Assembly: GCF_020103695.1 (NCBI RefSeq) | Contig: NZ_JAHXBF010000022.1 | Span: forward strand, 124,001-188,000 | Direction: 5' to 3' | DNA length: 64,000 nucleotides | Origin: Hyalangium versicolor | GTDB taxonomy: Bacteria; Myxococcota; Myxococcia; Myxococcales; Myxococcaceae | Shown: piece by piece, positions 42,174-51,935 of the stretch | Layout of the letters: each line of letters opens with the position of its first letter | Numbering within the stretch: position 1 is the first letter of the stretch | The notes under the pieces: model-generated | The model's database searches: none | What the model was told of the DNA's origin: nothing | What the model saw: the letters and a program-made list of their open reading frames with translations, nothing else | Program-made: the position numbers and the translations under genes

Positions 42174-43424
42174 GTGCCGCGCGTGATTCCGCCCGAGCAC
42201 ATCTCCGCGCTCCGCGCTCCGCCCCCCAGCCCCGTGGTGGGGTTCATCCTCCGGCTGGGCCATGCCCTCCACCAGTACGGCACTCCCGCCCACCGCTTGG
42301 AAGAGCAGCTACGCCAGGTCTCCGAGCGCTTCGGTGTGGAGGCGCGCTTCTTCTCCACGCCGACGTCCATCTTCGCCTCCTTTGGCCCCGCCGAGGCGCT
42401 CCAGACGAGCCTCATCCGCGTGGAGCCTGGGGAAATGGATCTCGAGCGGCTGACGTTGCTGGATGCGCTCGCGCAAGAGGTCATTCATGGGAAAATTTCA
42501 CCGGAGCAGGGCGCGCAGCGAGTCGAGTTCATTCTCCAGTCCCCCCTTCGCTATGGGCGCTTCATCACCCTGCTCTGCTGGACGGTCGCAGCCGGCGCCG
42601 CGGCCCGGCTCTTCGGTGGAGGTCCTCGAGAGATCGGTGTAGCGGCATTGAGCAGCCTTGCCATCGGCGTGCTGGATCAGCTGACGCATCGCAGCCTCCG
42701 CGTGTCCCGAGTGCTGGAGCCCGTGGCCGCCCTGCTGGCTTCGGCCCTGGCTGTCACGGCGGCCAGTGTCTTCGGTCCGCTGTCCGTCCAGGTCGCCACG
42801 CTCGCGGGGCTCATCGTCCTCCTCCCCGGGCTCGGGCTCACCGTGGCCATCAACGAGCTGGCCACGCGCCACCTCATCTCCGGCACCTCACGGCTGACGG
42901 GCGCAGCTCTCGTCTTCCTTCAGCTCACGTTTGGTGTGGCGCTCGGGCAACGACTGGCCGAGTTGCTGCCCATGCCTCCGCCCCTGGTCTCAGCCCCCTC
43001 CCTGCCGCTGTGGACGGCGGTGGTGTCCCTGGTCATCGCGGCTCTGGCCGTAGCCATCCTCTTTCGAGCCCGCCCAGCGGACATCTTGTGGATCGTCGCC
43101 GCCGGTGCGCTGGCCTTCGGTGGAGCTCGGTTGGGCACCCGAGGCCTCGGCGCGGAGCTGGGTGCCTTCGTCGGCGCGCTGGTACTCGGAATGGCGAGCA
43201 ACGTCCTGGCCCGAATTCGCCAGCGGCCAGCCGTCGTCATGATCGTCCCGGGGATGATGCTGCTCGTCCCAGGAAGCCTCGGGTTTCGCAGCCTGGAGTC
43301 CCTGCTCGCCCGGGATGTCGTGTCCGGCGTGGGCACCGCCTTCTCCATGCTGCTGGTGGCGGTGGCCATCGCCGCAGGCCTGCTCTTCGCCAACGCGCTG
43401 GTGCCACCGCGCCGGGTGCTTTGA
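42174..43424 (+). CDS. ThrE-type threonine/serine exporter family protein
   Basis: 416 residues starting at a GTG. The N-terminal soluble domain (about 1-120: GFILRLGHALHQYGTPAHRLEEQLRQV) and about ten membrane helices with PGLGLTVAINELATRHLISGTSR and VPGMMLLVPGSLGFRSLESLL match the ThrE/DUF1212 plus DUF3815 fusion. It would export small amino acids using the proton gradient. It is a single-gene unit, divergent from the acetyltransferase. Confidence 0.88.
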   Translation: MPRVIPPEHISALRAPPPSPVVGFILRLGHALHQYGTPAHRLEEQLRQVSERFGVEARFFSTPTSIFASFGPAEALQTSLIRVEPGEMDLERLTLLDALAQEVIHGKISPEQGAQRVEFILQSPLRYGRFITLLCWTVAAGAAARLFGGGPREIGVAALSSLAIGVLDQLTHRSLRVSRVLEPVAALLASALAVTAASVFGPLSVQVATLAGLIVLLPGLGLTVAINELATRHLISGTSRLTGAALVFLQLTFGVALGQRLAELLPMPPPLVSAPSLPLWTAVVSLVIAALAVAILFRARPADILWIVAAGALAFGGARLGTRGLGAELGAFVGALVLGMASNVLARIRQRPAVVMIVPGMMLLVPGSLGFRSLESLLARDVVSGVGTAFSMLLVAVAIAAGLLFANALVPPRRVL

Positions 43425-43433
43425 CGGTACCCC

Positions 43434-45812
43434 TCAGCCTCGAACGCCCCGCGCCGCCTCCACTGCTCGGAGAATCGCTTCAGGCGTGGCCGGCGACGCG
43501 AGCTGCACCTCCGTGCGCGCAGGGCCGAAGGCGCCAATGGCGTGCCGCAGCGCCGTCACCACTCCAATGGCCAGCATGAACGGCGGCTCGCCCACCGCCT
43601 TGCTCCCGTGGATGGTGTTGTCCTGCGGTGCCCGCTCCAGCAGCGCCACCCGGAAGTCCTCGGGCGCATCGCCCAACGCCGGGATCTTGTACGTGTCCGG
43701 CGAGTGCGTCAGGAGCCGCCCCTTCGTGTCGATGAGCACCTCCTCGCACGTGAGCCACCCCAACCCCTGGATGAACCCGCCCTCCACCTGCCCCTTGTCG
43801 ATCGTCGGCACCAGCGAGCTACCCACGTCGTGCAGGATGTCCACCCGGAGCACCCGGTGCTCTCCCGTCAGCCCCGACACCTCCACCTCCACCACCGCGC
43901 CTCCGAAGGCGAAGTAGTGGAACGGCTTGCCCCGCCCCGTCAGCCGGTCGTACCCGATGTCCGGCGTCCGGTAGTACCCCGTCGCCGACAGCGACACCTG
44001 CGACAGGTACGCCGCCTGCGTCACCTGCTCGAAGCTCACCGTCCGCTGCGCTCGTCCCGGGTGGAACGCCTTCCCTCCCGCGAAAACGATCCGCTCCGCC
44101 TCTCCGGCCTCCACCTGCAGCAGCTTCGCCGCGATGGGCCGCAGCCGCTCACGCAGCACGTCGCACGCCGCCTTCACCGCCTGCCCGTTCAAGTCCGAGC
44201 CGCTCGAGGCCGCCGTCGCCGACGTGTTCGGCACCTTGTCCGTCGCGGTGTTCATCACCCGCACGCGCTCCACCGCCACGCCCAGCTCGTGCGCCGCCAC
44301 CGCCCTCATCTTCGTGTGCAGCCCCTGCCCCATCTCCGTGCCACCGTGGTTCAGTTGCACGGTGCCGTCCCCGTACACGACCACGAAGGCGCCCGCCTGG
44401 TTCAGGAAGCTCGTCGTGAACGAGATGCCGAACTTCACCGGCTGGTAGCCAATGCCTCGCTTCGTCCACCGAGAAGAAGCGTTGAACTGCTCGATCCGCT
44501 CCCGGCGCAGCGCGTACTCGCTCGAACTCAGCAGCTCCGTGTGGATGCGCGGGATCCGATTGCCCTCCACCGGCTGCTCGTAGTGCGTCCGATGCTCGGG
44601 CGCCTCGCGGTAGTAGTTGCGCCGCCGCACCTCGGCCGGATCCAACCCCAGCCGCTCCGCCGCGCGGTTGAGCACCTCCTCCATCACGTACATGCCCTGT
44701 GGCCCGCCGAACCCTCGGAACGCCGTGTTCGACGGCTGGTTCGTCCGCGCCACCCGCCCCATCACCTCCACGTTCGGCAGGAAGTACGCGTTGTCCAGGT
44801 GGAACAGCGCCCGATCCAGGATCGCGTGCGACAAGTCGTTGCTCCACCCGCCGTCGGACACCAGCTCCGCCTTGATGGCCAGCAGCTTCCCGTCCTCCGA
44901 GAACCCCGCGTCATACCGGGCCCAGAACGGGTGCCGCTTCCCCGTCTGCTCCATGTCCTGATCCCGGTTGAGCCACACCTTCACCGGCCGCCGCGTGTAC
45001 ACCGCCCCCATCGCCGCCAGCGCCGCGAACGGGGCCGCCTGCGTCTCCTTCCCTCCGAAGCCGCCTCCCATGCGCGGCACCTCCACCGTCACCTGGTGCC
45101 GCCCCAACCCCAACACCTCCGCCACCTTCTCCTGCACCTCCGAGGGATGCTGCGTCGAAGACCACAGGCGCACTGCCCCGTCCTCCTCCAGCACCGCCAG
45201 GGACACCTGCGTCTCCAGGTAGAAGTGGTCCTGCGCTCCCGTCACGCACTCGCCCTGGATGCGCACCGGCGCGGCCAGCAGCGCGGCCTCCGGCTCCCCA
45301 CGGCGGATGACATGCGGCGCCGGGTGGTTGCTCGGGTGCGGCAGGTAGGCGCCCTTCTCGATGGCCTCGCGAATGGTCAGGCAGGCGGGGAGGACTTCAT
45401 ATTCCAGCTCTACCCGCGCCGCGGCCTGACGGCAGAGCGCCGCGCTCTCGGCCAGCACCAGCGCCACCGACTGCCCCACGCAGTGCACCTCGTCCGTCGC
45501 CAGCAGGGGCTCGTCGTTCACGCCCTTCACCGGGCAGATGTCGTTGTGCCCCGGAATGTCCTGCGCGAAGAGCACGGCGTGGACTCCCGGCAGCGCCAGG
45601 GCCTTGCTCGCATCCCGCCGCCCCAGCCTCGCATGGGCGTGCGGCGAGGTGATGACCCACCCCGTCAGCGTGCCCGGCGGCGACGGCATGTCGTCCACGT
45701 AGAGCGCCTCGCCGCTGGTGTGCTTCAACCCGCTCTCGTGCAGCGCCGGGGCGTGCACGGGGCTCGGATTCTCAGGGTGCTGCGGAGCAACTTCAGAGGG
45801 TATGGCGACCAT
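43434..45812 (-). CDS. xdhB: Xanthine dehydrogenase, molybdopterin-binding subunit
   Basis: 792 residues from the ATG at 45812 (GAGG seven bases upstream). The N-terminal a/b-hammerhead domain (KHTSGEALYVDD, HAHARL) is followed by the large molybdopterin domain with PRMGGGFGGKE (about 248) and the active-site Glu in VGEPPFMLA near residue 738. Its length matches bacterial XdhB. It oxidises hypoxanthine and xanthine to urate with XdhA. The two genes are 4 bp apart. The maturation factor XdhC is not in the window. Confidence 0.95.
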   Translation of the reverse strand: MVAIPSEVAPQHPENPSPVHAPALHESGLKHTSGEALYVDDMPSPPGTLTGWVITSPHAHARLGRRDASKALALPGVHAVLFAQDIPGHNDICPVKGVNDEPLLATDEVHCVGQSVALVLAESAALCRQAAARVELEYEVLPACLTIREAIEKGAYLPHPSNHPAPHVIRRGEPEAALLAAPVRIQGECVTGAQDHFYLETQVSLAVLEEDGAVRLWSSTQHPSEVQEKVAEVLGLGRHQVTVEVPRMGGGFGGKETQAAPFAALAAMGAVYTRRPVKVWLNRDQDMEQTGKRHPFWARYDAGFSEDGKLLAIKAELVSDGGWSNDLSHAILDRALFHLDNAYFLPNVEVMGRVARTNQPSNTAFRGFGGPQGMYVMEEVLNRAAERLGLDPAEVRRRNYYREAPEHRTHYEQPVEGNRIPRIHTELLSSSEYALRRERIEQFNASSRWTKRGIGYQPVKFGISFTTSFLNQAGAFVVVYGDGTVQLNHGGTEMGQGLHTKMRAVAAHELGVAVERVRVMNTATDKVPNTSATAASSGSDLNGQAVKAACDVLRERLRPIAAKLLQVEAGEAERIVFAGGKAFHPGRAQRTVSFEQVTQAAYLSQVSLSATGYYRTPDIGYDRLTGRGKPFHYFAFGGAVVEVEVSGLTGEHRVLRVDILHDVGSSLVPTIDKGQVEGGFIQGLGWLTCEEVLIDTKGRLLTHSPDTYKIPALGDAPEDFRVALLERAPQDNTIHGSKAVGEPPFMLAIGVVTALRHAIGAFGPARTEVQLASPATPEAILRAVEAARGVRG

Positions 45813-45816
45813 CACT

Positions 45817-47268
45817 TCACCTCACCTGAACCGTAGCGGCGTGGCGCTCCTGGAGCCGCGGAGAAGGCTCGCCAAGCGTCTCCTGGAAGAACCCTCGGAG
45901 CAGGTTCTTCGCCACCTGCCCCCGGTACCAGGCCGAGCCTCGATGATCCGTCCTCGGCGCGAAGTCCTCGTCCAGCCGGGCGAGCGCCGCCTCCACGCTC
46001 GCCTCCGACCACGGCTGCCCCACGAGCGCCTCCTCGGTGCGCCGCGCGCGAGCAGGCCGGGCAGACATGCCTCCGTACGCCAGCCGCGCCTCCGTCACCC
46101 GCCCCGCCCCATCCACCACCACCCGGAAGCCCGCCGACACCGAGCTGATGTCCAGCTCGCGCCGCTTCGATACCTTGTACGCGATGCTCCGCGCCCCCGA
46201 GGGCTGCGCCGGCACATCCAAGAAGGCCAGGATCTCCCCCGCCTTCAGTGCCGTGCGGCGGTAGTCCACGAAGAACTCCTCCAGCGGCATCCTCCGCTCG
46301 CCCGCCCGCGAGAGCAGCACCGCCTCCGCGCCCAGGGAGATGAGCACCGGCGCCAGGTCTCCAATGGGAGACGCCGTGCACAGGTTGCCGCCCACCGTCG
46401 CCCGGTTCTTGATCTGCCGCGCCCCGAAGTACCGGATCATCCGCTCCAGGGACGGGCAGACGCCGCGCGAGTAGTCCTCCAGCTCCGTGAGCCGCACCGT
46501 CGCCCCCACCCGGTGCCCGCCCAGCCGAGGCTCCAGCGTGCGCAGCACGGGCAGCGCCTCCAGCGACACCAGCAGCGGCGGCTCGGCGAAGCGCTTCGTC
46601 ACCTCCAGCGACAGGTCCGTGCCGCCCACCACGAAGCGCGCCCCCGGGTGCGCCTCGAGCACCTCCCACAGCGTCTCGAGCGTGGCCGGCGTGAAGTAGC
46701 GCTGCGGGCCCGCCGAGTAGGCCAGCTCCATGGGCTCGGGCTTCGTCTCCGCCAGCGCCCGAGCAAAGCGATCCTGCGGCCCCAGCCCCGCCACCCGCGC
46801 CGCCGCATCCCGGATGGGCCGGTATCCCGTGCAGCGACAGAGATTGCCGCACATCTGCGCGTCCAGCTTCCAGGGCTCGTCGAAGTCCTTGCGGTGACAG
46901 GCCTCCAAGAGCGCCATGGTGACGCCCGGCGTGCAGTACCCGCACTGCGAGCCCAGCTCGCTGGCCAGCACCTTCTGCACCGCGTGGTACTCGCCGCGAT
47001 CCTTCAGCGCCTCCACCGTGTACACGCGCTTGCCCTGCACCATGGGCAGCAACAGCAGGCACGCGTTGATGGCTCGCAGCGCTTGCCCGCCCTTCCCGTC
47101 CTCCTCCAACACGGCCACCGTGCAGGCCCCGCAGTCCCCCTCCGCGCACCCTTCCTTGGTACCCGTCAGGTGGGCGCGCTCCCTCAGGTAGCGCAGCACG
47201 GTGGTGGTGGGAGAGAGCCCCGACTCCTCGACGAGCCGGTCGTTGAGATAGAAGCGCAGCCGATCCAT
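45817..47268 (-). CDS. xdhA: Xanthine dehydrogenase, iron-sulfur and FAD subunit
   Basis: 483 residues. The two [2Fe-2S] clusters are set by CAEGDCGAC (about 40-50), and by SQCGYC and CGNLCRC (about 105-145). The FAD domain follows (about 180-360: VVGGTDLSLEV, VGGNLCTASPIGDLAP), then the CO-dehydrogenase flavoprotein C-terminal domain. AGGAG precedes the ATG. It passes electrons from the molybdenum subunit to NAD. With allA at 60604 this shows purine breakdown capacity. Confidence 0.95.
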   Translation of the reverse strand: MDRLRFYLNDRLVEESGLSPTTTVLRYLRERAHLTGTKEGCAEGDCGACTVAVLEEDGKGGQALRAINACLLLLPMVQGKRVYTVEALKDRGEYHAVQKVLASELGSQCGYCTPGVTMALLEACHRKDFDEPWKLDAQMCGNLCRCTGYRPIRDAAARVAGLGPQDRFARALAETKPEPMELAYSAGPQRYFTPATLETLWEVLEAHPGARFVVGGTDLSLEVTKRFAEPPLLVSLEALPVLRTLEPRLGGHRVGATVRLTELEDYSRGVCPSLERMIRYFGARQIKNRATVGGNLCTASPIGDLAPVLISLGAEAVLLSRAGERRMPLEEFFVDYRRTALKAGEILAFLDVPAQPSGARSIAYKVSKRRELDISSVSAGFRVVVDGAGRVTEARLAYGGMSARPARARRTEEALVGQPWSEASVEAALARLDEDFAPRTDHRGSAWYRGQVAKNLLRGFFQETLGEPSPRLQERHAATVQVR

Positions 47269-47331
47269 GGGTCTCCTGGCCGCCCAGAAGCGGCGGCTGC
47301 CTCGCAGTCTACCCCGGCTCCGGGCGCCGCC

Positions 47332-47748
47332 TCACCCTCGGTTGAAGTAGATCCCCGCCAGGCTGACGAGGAAGTAGGGGGCAATGGGCGCCGCCCCCGC
47401 ATAGTCCTTGGCGATGCGCTGGCCCCCCACGAGCGCCAGGCAACACAGCCCCGCCACCATGCTCCCCAGGCAGGCCAGCCGAGGGCTCCCAGTGGCCACC
47501 AGCGCCACCAACCCCACCGCGCACAACACCCCAGCCGCCAGCTCCATCACTGTGAGTGTGGCCAACAGGGGCTTCACGATGCCCCGCAGCACCGGCACCT
47601 TGGAGAAGAACTGGGTCTGCCACCCCAGGTTGCCCTTCCAATCGAACACCTTGTCCAGGCTGGACTGGAGGAAGGTGATGGCCAGGTAGGCCACGGGGAG
47701 GACCTGAAGCATCCACACGGGGAACTGGGGCGAGTCGATCGACGGCAT
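47332..47748 (-). CDS. DoxX-like four-helix membrane protein
   Basis: 138 residues with four predicted membrane helices (about 13-30, 55-78, 82-105, 115-135). The layout and VLPVAYLAITFLQSSLDKV, KPLLATLTVMELAAG fit the DoxX/MauE family. Function undefined; relatives assist redox reactions of membrane quinols or thiols. It is divergent from the AI-2E-type gene. Confidence 0.72.
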   Translation of the reverse strand: MPSIDSPQFPVWMLQVLPVAYLAITFLQSSLDKVFDWKGNLGWQTQFFSKVPVLRGIVKPLLATLTVMELAAGVLCAVGLVALVATGSPRLACLGSMVAGLCCLALVGGQRIAKDYAGAAPIAPYFLVSLAGIYFNRG

Positions 47749-47865
47749 CGCCCCACTCTACCCGGCCCGCAAGCGTTCCCAAGCCTCTCGTCACCGTGAG
47801 GAAGTCAGCGTTTCGAACCGGTTTCCCCTTCCGCCCGGGCAGCGGGGGCCTAATGTCGTCTCCCT

Positions 47866-48957
47866 ATGGCTTCGGATCTGGTCGCCCGCCGCGTCTTCGT
47901 GGGCCTCATCGTGCTGTCCATCCTCCTGCTGGCGCTCATCGTCCAGCCCTTCGCCAAGGGCTTCTTCCTGGCGGCGGTGCTCGCCGGCACGCTCTATGGA
48001 ATCCACAAGAAGCTCACCCGAGGCCTGCGCAACCGCCCCAACCTCTCCGCGGGCATCATCTGCTTCGGCGTCATCATCGCCCTGCTGCTGCCGCTCACCG
48101 GCTTCACCGCCTTCCTCATCAGCGAGGCCGCCGCCGGCATGCGCTTCATCCAGGGGACGATGAAAGCGGAAGGGGTGGAGGGCCTCAAGGAGCGCCTGCC
48201 CGGGCCGGTGCGAAACCTCTCCGACAAGCTCATGGAGCGCTTCCAGGTGGAGGAGATGCAACTGGACGAGAAGTTCCAGGAGCAGGTCAGCGCCCAGGGA
48301 GGCACCGCCGCCAAGGCCGTCACGGGCGTGGTAGCGGCTACCGGCTCCTTCGCCTTCCAGACGGTGATGATGCTGATCGCCTTCTACTTCTTACTGGTGG
48401 AGGGCCAACAGCTGGTGAACTGGCTCGAGAGCGTCTCGCCCCTCAAGCGCGGGCAGACCGTGGAGATCCTCCGCGAGTTCCGCCTCGTAGCCACCTCCGT
48501 GCTGGTGTCCTCGGTGGCCACCGCGGGCGTGCAGGCCGTGGCTGCGCTCGTGGGCTACCTCATTGCCCGGGTGCCCGTGCCCTTCTTCTTCGCCGCGGTG
48601 ACGTTCTTCCTGGCCCTCATCCCCGCCATCGGCGCGGCCGTGGTGTGCTTCGCCGCCGCCGGAATCCTGCTCGTCACCGGACACCAGTGGATGGCTCTCT
48701 TCCTGGCCGTCTGGGGCGTGGTGGTGGTGGGCCTGGTGGACAACATCGTCAAGCCCCTGCTGGTGAAGCGCGGCCTGGACATGCACGGGGCCATCGTCTT
48801 CTTCGCGCTGTTGGGAGGGCTGGCCGTGTTCGGGACGGTGGGCCTGCTGCTTGGCCCGCTCATCGTCTCCTTCTTCCTGGCCTTGATTCGCATCTACGAG
48901 CGGGACTACGGCCGGCCCTCGGCCAAGCCCGCGGATCCGCCCACCCCGCCTACTTGA
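47866..48957 (+). CDS. AI-2E family (PerM-like) transporter
   Basis: 363 residues and seven to eight membrane helices. A soluble, coiled region lies between helices 3 and 4 (about 95-150), and the family's C-terminal block FFFAAVTFFLALIPAIGAAVV and WGVVVVGLVDNIVKPLLVKRG is present. Despite the family name most members move other small molecules or sodium. The C-terminal tail is proline-rich. Confidence 0.88.
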   Translation: MASDLVARRVFVGLIVLSILLLALIVQPFAKGFFLAAVLAGTLYGIHKKLTRGLRNRPNLSAGIICFGVIIALLLPLTGFTAFLISEAAAGMRFIQGTMKAEGVEGLKERLPGPVRNLSDKLMERFQVEEMQLDEKFQEQVSAQGGTAAKAVTGVVAATGSFAFQTVMMLIAFYFLLVEGQQLVNWLESVSPLKRGQTVEILREFRLVATSVLVSSVATAGVQAVAALVGYLIARVPVPFFFAAVTFFLALIPAIGAAVVCFAAAGILLVTGHQWMALFLAVWGVVVVGLVDNIVKPLLVKRGLDMHGAIVFFALLGGLAVFGTVGLLLGPLIVSFFLALIRIYERDYGRPSAKPADPPTPPT

Positions 48958-48978
48958 GGGCAGCGGGGACGGCGGGAA

Positions 48979-49176
48979 CTACCAGGAACGCACCGGCACG
49001 TCCCACATGCTCTCGAAGTCCTCGATCTCCTCGGCGCGCGTGCGGAAGGTGCGCGGCGCCTGGGGACGCGGCGGCAGCTCGCTCGGCAGCGGGCGCTGGG
49101 AGACAATCTTCAGCGCCGGCCTGGCATCGAGGCGCGCTGCGTCAGGGATGATGTTCAGCTCAGATGCGGTCAGCAT
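48979..49176 (-). CDS. Small orphan protein of 65 residues
   Basis: The ATG at 49176 has a strong purine-rich site (AGGGGGGAACC) right upstream. The protein is soluble, proline-rich in the middle (LPSELPPRPQAPRTF) and ends DFESMWDVPVRSW. There is no signal peptide and no family match. It is convergent with the AI-2E-type gene and lies downstream of the M49 peptidase on the same strand, 473 bp away. It may be a real small gene or a peptide precursor; its ribosome site is the main support. Confidence 0.5.
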   Translation of the reverse strand: MLTASELNIIPDAARLDARPALKIVSQRPLPSELPPRPQAPRTFRTRAEEIEDFESMWDVPVRSW

Positions 49177-49648
49177 GGTTCCCCCCTCAGGTGAATCCGC
49201 GACGTGGATGCGAGCGGCGAGATGAGCAATCGCTGTGCCGCTCTTGAAAACACCTTGCCTGCCCTCAAGTGTCACCGCCACTTCCCAGCCCGGCGCCCCG
49301 AGTCCTCGCGAAGGACCTGGGAAGTTCCATCCGGGCCACTCCGCCTCCCAGACACCACCCTCCCCTCGAAGGTTCGCCCCCTTCGCCCAAGCAGGCGTCC
49401 GGCCAGGGCTTTTGCCCCCGGACACCACGCAACCTAACGAGCCGGTCTGACATGTCGGTCCCCCCTCCTTGCGCCGGGCCTCCGCCACGGGGGCCGCCAA
49501 GACCTGGCAGATCAACCCTGCCCCTCCGAGACATCCTGTCAACGAATGTCCCCCCCTGACGGATCTCTGTGGTTCGAGAGACGCAGCTGTCTGCGTCCCC
49601 GTTACCCCCATGCTTTTGACACGGGGCGTCAAGTCCTCCGGCTGCGGC
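49177..49648. other. Long non-coding gap with degenerate repeats
   Basis: 472 bp with no credible gene. It contains a hairpin GACGCAG-ctgt-CTGCGTC at 49580-49597, a second TTGAC/GTCAA inverted repeat near 49616-49632, and two related G-runs (ATGTCGGTCCCCCC near 49453 and AATGTCCCCCCC near 49544). The mix looks like worn mobile-element debris or REP-like ends, plus a stop signal for the M49 gene; none can be assigned. Confidence 0.45.
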
Positions 49649-51817
49649 TCAGCGTCCGTTCCCGGTTTTTGTCCCGCGCTTGTTCGGAGTCGCGGGCTTC
49701 GCCGCGGGCGGCTCGGCGGGGGGAGCAGGCATCACCGACTTGAAGAGCTCCTTCAAGGCTTCAGGCGAGCTGGCCAGACGGGCGGCGGCCTTGGTGGCAT
49801 CAGCGGGTGGCAGCTTCCCGAGCACGCTGCGCTCCAGGTGTTGATCAATGAAGCCCTGGGCGGTGTTCACCGTCACGTCCGTCACCTGCCCCTGCGCATC
49901 CACCACGGGCACCAGGCGCGGCGCGTTCATGAAGAGGACCGACGGCACATCCGCCGCCTTCACCCGCTGCGCCACCTCGTCGCGCAGCTTCGGATCGAAC
50001 TTGATGCCCTTCTGCGTCACCAGTTGGCGGATGCCCTCGTAGTCGCCGGTGGCCTTGATGACCATGAGCTTCGTGAGCAGCTCGCCCACGGCCTCGCGCA
50101 TCTTGTCGTAGTCCACCACCGTCCAGTAGGAGCGCCCGTTCTCCGTCACCTGCTTCACCGCGCCCTTCTCGATGAGGAAGCTCACCGTCATGTGGTGGCC
50201 GCGCTGGTGGTCCTCCTCGAACGAGTCCCCCTTCTCCACGCGGGCCAGGTTGGTGAGCCCCTCCACCAGGAAGTCCCGGTACATCTGCTGGGCAATCTTC
50301 GCCGCATCCGGAGACAGCTCCGAGAGCGCCGGATCAAAGGCGTGCCAGAGCGCCACGAGGTCCGCGCGGGCCTCCTCCAGGGTGTTGTCGTACTCCTTGA
50401 GGTAGTACGAGGGCAGCTGCTTGCCGAGCTTCTTCTTGTCCACCTGGCCCGACGCGTGGCCAAGCACCTCGTGGAAGGCGACCAGCCACTTGCGCGCGGC
50501 GACGGAGTACTTCTCGGCCTGGGCGCGATCCTCGGGCGTGCGAGAGAACTCGAGCGCCAGCGGCAGCCTCCTCAGCGCCGAGGCCGCGTCCATGACGTTG
50601 GCCACGAGGATGCTCTTGCTGCCGTACTTCTCGCGGATGTTCTGCTCGTTGGGCAGGTTGATGCCAGCGGGCGGATTGGGGTGGGTGGCCACGAAGTCCA
50701 CGGCCTTGGCCACCGGCAGCGTCACCTTCTTGCGCTTGTACTGCTCCGGCCAGGGCATCCGGTCCTCGAAGTACTGGGCCTTCTTGCCGATGAGCTCCAT
50801 GATCTGGTTCTCGGCGGAGTTGCGGTAGTTGATGAGGGCCTCCCACTGGCCCTTCTGCCCGCGCGGATCCACGTACGTCTCGATGAAGCCGATGTTGCCG
50901 TCCACCACCGAGTCCACCTTCAACCAGGCGATGTTGTAGGCCTCCCAGTCCTTGGGGCTGCCCGTCTGGAAGTAGCGGATGAGCTTGGCCAGCACCGGCT
51001 TCTGCTTCGCGTTGGCGGACTTCATCGCCTCGTTGAGGTGGGCGATGACGCGCGAGAGCGGGTCCGCGTAGAGCCCCGGGGGGATCTTCTTGTCCCCGGC
51101 GCGGAAGATCTGCTCCACCAGCTTGCCGTCCTGCTTCACCACGCGCGAGTTGAGCGGGTTCTTCTCCGAGAAGTCCTCCAGCTCCGCCAGCGTCACGCCC
51201 GGCCCATAGGCCGTGTTCGCCGAGGCCGTGAGCATGTCCTGCCCCTGCGGCGGAGACTTCGCGGTGAGCATGGGCTCGAACGAGGCGTCGAAAATCGTCG
51301 GCTGCAACGCCTTGATCCAGGTGCGCAGGGCGTACTCGTCCTTCACTCCGAAGGTGACGCCGGCCCGGAAGGCACGGACCGCGGCGGCCTCCAGCTCGCC
51401 CGCGGTGAACTCGGGGACGAACTTCTGGCCCGTGGTCTGATCGTGGTTGCCCGTCTCTCCGTAGAAGCGCGTGAGGTACTTGCTGACCCGCTTGTCGAAG
51501 AGGCCCGGGCCGCCAGCGCCCTCCTGGCCGAAGAGGTACACGCCCTCGATGAGGCGCTTCACCTCGAGCACCTTCCACCCGAGCTGGTCGTAGCCGATGT
51601 CCTCGCCCGCATGGGCCGCGAGCGTGAGGTACCAGGCGACCCGCTTGTCCTCCGGAGTCAGTCCGGCCACTCCCGGCGCGAAGATCTGCGCGATGGCCTG
51701 ATTGCCCGAGCGCCCCTTGAGGAACGTGGCGGCGGTGGGTGCGCTCGGCTTCGCGGGCTCGGCCGGCTTCGCCTCGGGAGCGGCGGACAGCACGGAGACC
51801 AGGAGGAGGGCGTACAT
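49649..51817 (-). CDS. M49 (dipeptidyl-peptidase III-like) zinc peptidase
   Basis: 722 residues with a short signal peptide (about 1-13, LLLVSVLSAAP) and a proline/alanine linker. The M49 zinc motif HEVLGH is at about 447 and the third ligand Glu in NTLEEARADLVALW about 55 residues later. DPP III removes dipeptides from short peptides; the exported location suits peptide feeding. Length is close to human DPP III (about 737). It lies 118 bp after the radical SAM operon on the same strand. Confidence 0.88.
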   Translation of the reverse strand: MYALLLVSVLSAAPEAKPAEPAKPSAPTAATFLKGRSGNQAIAQIFAPGVAGLTPEDKRVAWYLTLAAHAGEDIGYDQLGWKVLEVKRLIEGVYLFGQEGAGGPGLFDKRVSKYLTRFYGETGNHDQTTGQKFVPEFTAGELEAAAVRAFRAGVTFGVKDEYALRTWIKALQPTIFDASFEPMLTAKSPPQGQDMLTASANTAYGPGVTLAELEDFSEKNPLNSRVVKQDGKLVEQIFRAGDKKIPPGLYADPLSRVIAHLNEAMKSANAKQKPVLAKLIRYFQTGSPKDWEAYNIAWLKVDSVVDGNIGFIETYVDPRGQKGQWEALINYRNSAENQIMELIGKKAQYFEDRMPWPEQYKRKKVTLPVAKAVDFVATHPNPPAGINLPNEQNIREKYGSKSILVANVMDAASALRRLPLALEFSRTPEDRAQAEKYSVAARKWLVAFHEVLGHASGQVDKKKLGKQLPSYYLKEYDNTLEEARADLVALWHAFDPALSELSPDAAKIAQQMYRDFLVEGLTNLARVEKGDSFEEDHQRGHHMTVSFLIEKGAVKQVTENGRSYWTVVDYDKMREAVGELLTKLMVIKATGDYEGIRQLVTQKGIKFDPKLRDEVAQRVKAADVPSVLFMNAPRLVPVVDAQGQVTDVTVNTAQGFIDQHLERSVLGKLPPADATKAAARLASSPEALKELFKSVMPAPPAEPPAAKPATPNKRGTKTGNGR

Positions 51818-51935
51818 TCTTCAGGCTCCCAAAAAGGATCGGGGGCCTCGCAGTTAACACCCGATTCCGCTGGGTTCCAGTTTGAGGCCGCCGCCCCTCA
51901 TCCCAGAGCACCCCGGTCCGCACTCCCAGAGGGGG

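Noticed and set aside
43542..47799. Very long plus-strand open frames opposite the xdh genes.
   Set aside because: High-GC antisense shadows full of Arg, His and Pro; xdhA and xdhB are certain on the minus strand.
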